Below are positions 63,149-64,000 of a stretch of DNA of 64,000 bases, piece by piece. The notes under the pieces were generated by a model. The model worked only from the letters and a program-made list of their open reading frames with translations. It ran no database searches and had not been told where the DNA came from. The DNA is taken from positions 62,001 to 126,000 of the forward strand of contig NZ_CAJZAG010000002.1 in NCBI RefSeq assembly GCF_914271485.1, given 5' to 3'. Made by a program: the position numbers and the translations under genes. The DNA comes from Cupriavidus pampae (GTDB taxonomy: Bacteria; Pseudomonadota; Gammaproteobacteria; Burkholderiales; Burkholderiaceae). Each line of letters opens with the position of its first letter. The stretch's first letter is position 1.

Positions 63149-63607
63149 ATGACCACTCTTAATATCAACGGCAAGACACTCGACGTCGATGCCGATCCGT
63201 CCACGCCGCTGCTCTGGGCGCTGCGCGACAACCTCGGCATGACTGGCACCAAGTTTGGCTGCGGCATGGCCGCGTGCGGCGCGTGCACGGTCCATATCAA
63301 TGGCACCGCGACCCGCAGCTGCGTCATGCCGATCTCGGCCATCGCTGGCGTGCGCGTCAATACCATCGAGAGCATCGGTGACGACAAGATTGGTCGCGCG
63401 GTGCTCGATGCCTGGATTCGTCACGACGTGGCGCAATGCGGTTATTGCCAGAACGGCCAGGTGATGAGCGCCGTGGGCCTTCTGCGCACCAAGCCGCGGC
63501 CGACCGATGCTGATATCGATCAGGCCATGGCGGGCAATCTGTGCCGCTGTGGCACCTACCAACGGATTCGCGCGGCCATCAAGGATGCCGCGCGGGTCAT
63601 CGCCTGA
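63149..63607 (+). CDS. [2Fe-2S] small subunit of molybdenum hydroxylase (isoquinoline 1-oxidoreductase type)
   Basis: A 152-aa iron-sulfur subunit. The plant-type cluster is [26 protein letters not shown], the second cluster QCGYCQNGQ and [11 protein letters not shown]. It has no signal of its own and would be exported bound to the Tat-signal large subunit. Start at 63149 after GTCCCTCC is somewhat poor in Shine-Dalgarno. Substrate: an N-heteroaromatic or aldehyde; undetermined. Confidence 0.9.
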   Translation: MTTLNINGKTLDVDADPSTPLLWALRDNLGMTGTKFGCGMAACGACTVHINGTATRSCVMPISAIAGVRVNTIESIGDDKIGRAVLDAWIRHDVAQCGYCQNGQVMSAVGLLRTKPRPTDADIDQAMAGNLCRCGTYQRIRAAIKDAARVIA

Positions 63608-63618
63608 GGAGCGCCAGC

Positions 63619-64000
63619 ATGCGTATTAGTGGACTGGAAGCGCTGGCAGGCGGCAGCGGCAACAACGTATCGGAGGCGGCCGTCGCCCCGCTCACGCGAC
63701 GGAGCTTTCTCAAACTGACGGGCATAGCCGGTGGTGGCCTCGCTCTGGGCATGGTCGGGAGTGCCAGCACCGCGCGGGCGGACGAAGGTGGAGCCCCAAT
63801 AGCGCCATCGGCGCCGCAGGCATTCGTGATCATCGCGCCGGACAACACCGTCACCATCGCGGTCAACCGGCTCGAGTTCGGCCAGGGCGTGCATACCGCC
63901 CTGCCGATGGTGCTGGCCGACGAGCTCGACGTCGAGTGGAAGAACGTGCGATCCGTGCTGGCCCCCGCCGGCGATGCGTACCGGGACCCGGGCTTCGGCA
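63619..64000 (+). CDS. Molybdopterin-binding large subunit of the hydroxylase (cut by window end)
   Basis: Only 127 residues are visible. A twin-arginine signal (LTRRSFLKLTGIAGGGLALGMVGSASTARA) is followed by AFVIIAPDNTVTIAVNRLEFGQGVHTALPMVLADELDVEWKNVRSVLAPAGDAYRDPGFG, the typical opening of IorB-type aldehyde-oxidase/xanthine-dehydrogenase-family subunits. Tat export implies cofactor insertion in the cytoplasm, with activity in the periplasm. Start ATG 63619 follows GAGGAGC. Confidence 0.88.
   Translation, partial: MRISGLEALAGGSGNNVSEAAVAPLTRRSFLKLTGIAGGGLALGMVGSASTARADEGGAPIAPSAPQAFVIIAPDNTVTIAVNRLEFGQGVHTALPMVLADELDVEWKNVRSVLAPAGDAYRDPGFG

Overview
The window is high-GC DNA of beta-proteobacterial (Burkholderiaceae) character, most like Cupriavidus or Ralstonia. 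The clues are two general porins of the Porin_4 type, a FAD/[2Fe-2S]-linked aromatic catabolic cluster with an AAHS transporter, a branched-chain-amino-acid-type ABC transporter for an aromatic or organic acid, and an isoquinoline-oxidoreductase-type molybdenum hydroxylase. The genus is an inference from gene style, not from a marker gene. I saw no rRNA, tRNA or CRISPR array.

Positions 1 to about 31,400 form a mosaic, partly AT-richer accessory island made of defence-type and mobile genes. From left to right it holds: a transposase cut by the window edge; a Shedu (SduA) nuclease; a two-gene unit of an HExxH protein and a giant nuclease-STAND ATPase; a Tn7/Tn5053-like transposon (about 10.1-19.3 kb) whose tnsA-like, tniA, tniB and tniQ genes overlap by 4 bp and are followed by two large tyrosine-recombinase-type genes with a dif-like 11-6-11 site between them; an AbrB-type small protein; an HNH endonuclease; DUF6602-like and DUF4365-like PD-(D/E)XK proteins; an AT-rich pair of unknown genes; a serine hydrolase plus CHAT protease pair; and a phage-type integrase at 30.1-31.3 kb that probably marks the right edge of the island.

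From 32.1 kb the sequence is ordinary chromosome. 32.1-47.6 kb looks like one catabolic regulon: a LivKHMGF-type importer, a porin, a secreted amidohydrolase, a GntR/FCD regulator, and an oxygenase operon (phthalate-type Rieske oxygenase, glutamine-synthetase-like ligase, putidaredoxin-like ferredoxin, ferredoxin reductase) divergent from a class-I glutamine-amidotransferase-like hydrolase and an AAHS transporter. Ligase plus hydrolase plus Rieske oxygenase suggests gamma-glutamylation of an amine before or during oxygenation, as in the aniline (atd) logic. TGCATGCA/TGTATGCA boxes recur in front of the transporter, the regulator and both divergent units, often in pairs 21-22 bp apart, and probably are the regulator's operators.

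47.7-64 kb carries a DJ-1/PfpI protein, an unknown 517-aa protein, a luciferase-like monooxygenase, a two-component system divergent from a periplasmic methionine-sulfoxide repair operon (MsrB, DipZ, MsrA), a second porin, an MFS transporter, a solo AAA ATPase with a phased TATAG promoter repeat, an alpha/beta hydrolase, a GlxA-type AraC regulator, and the start of a cytochrome c plus two-subunit molybdenum hydroxylase operon that runs off the window.
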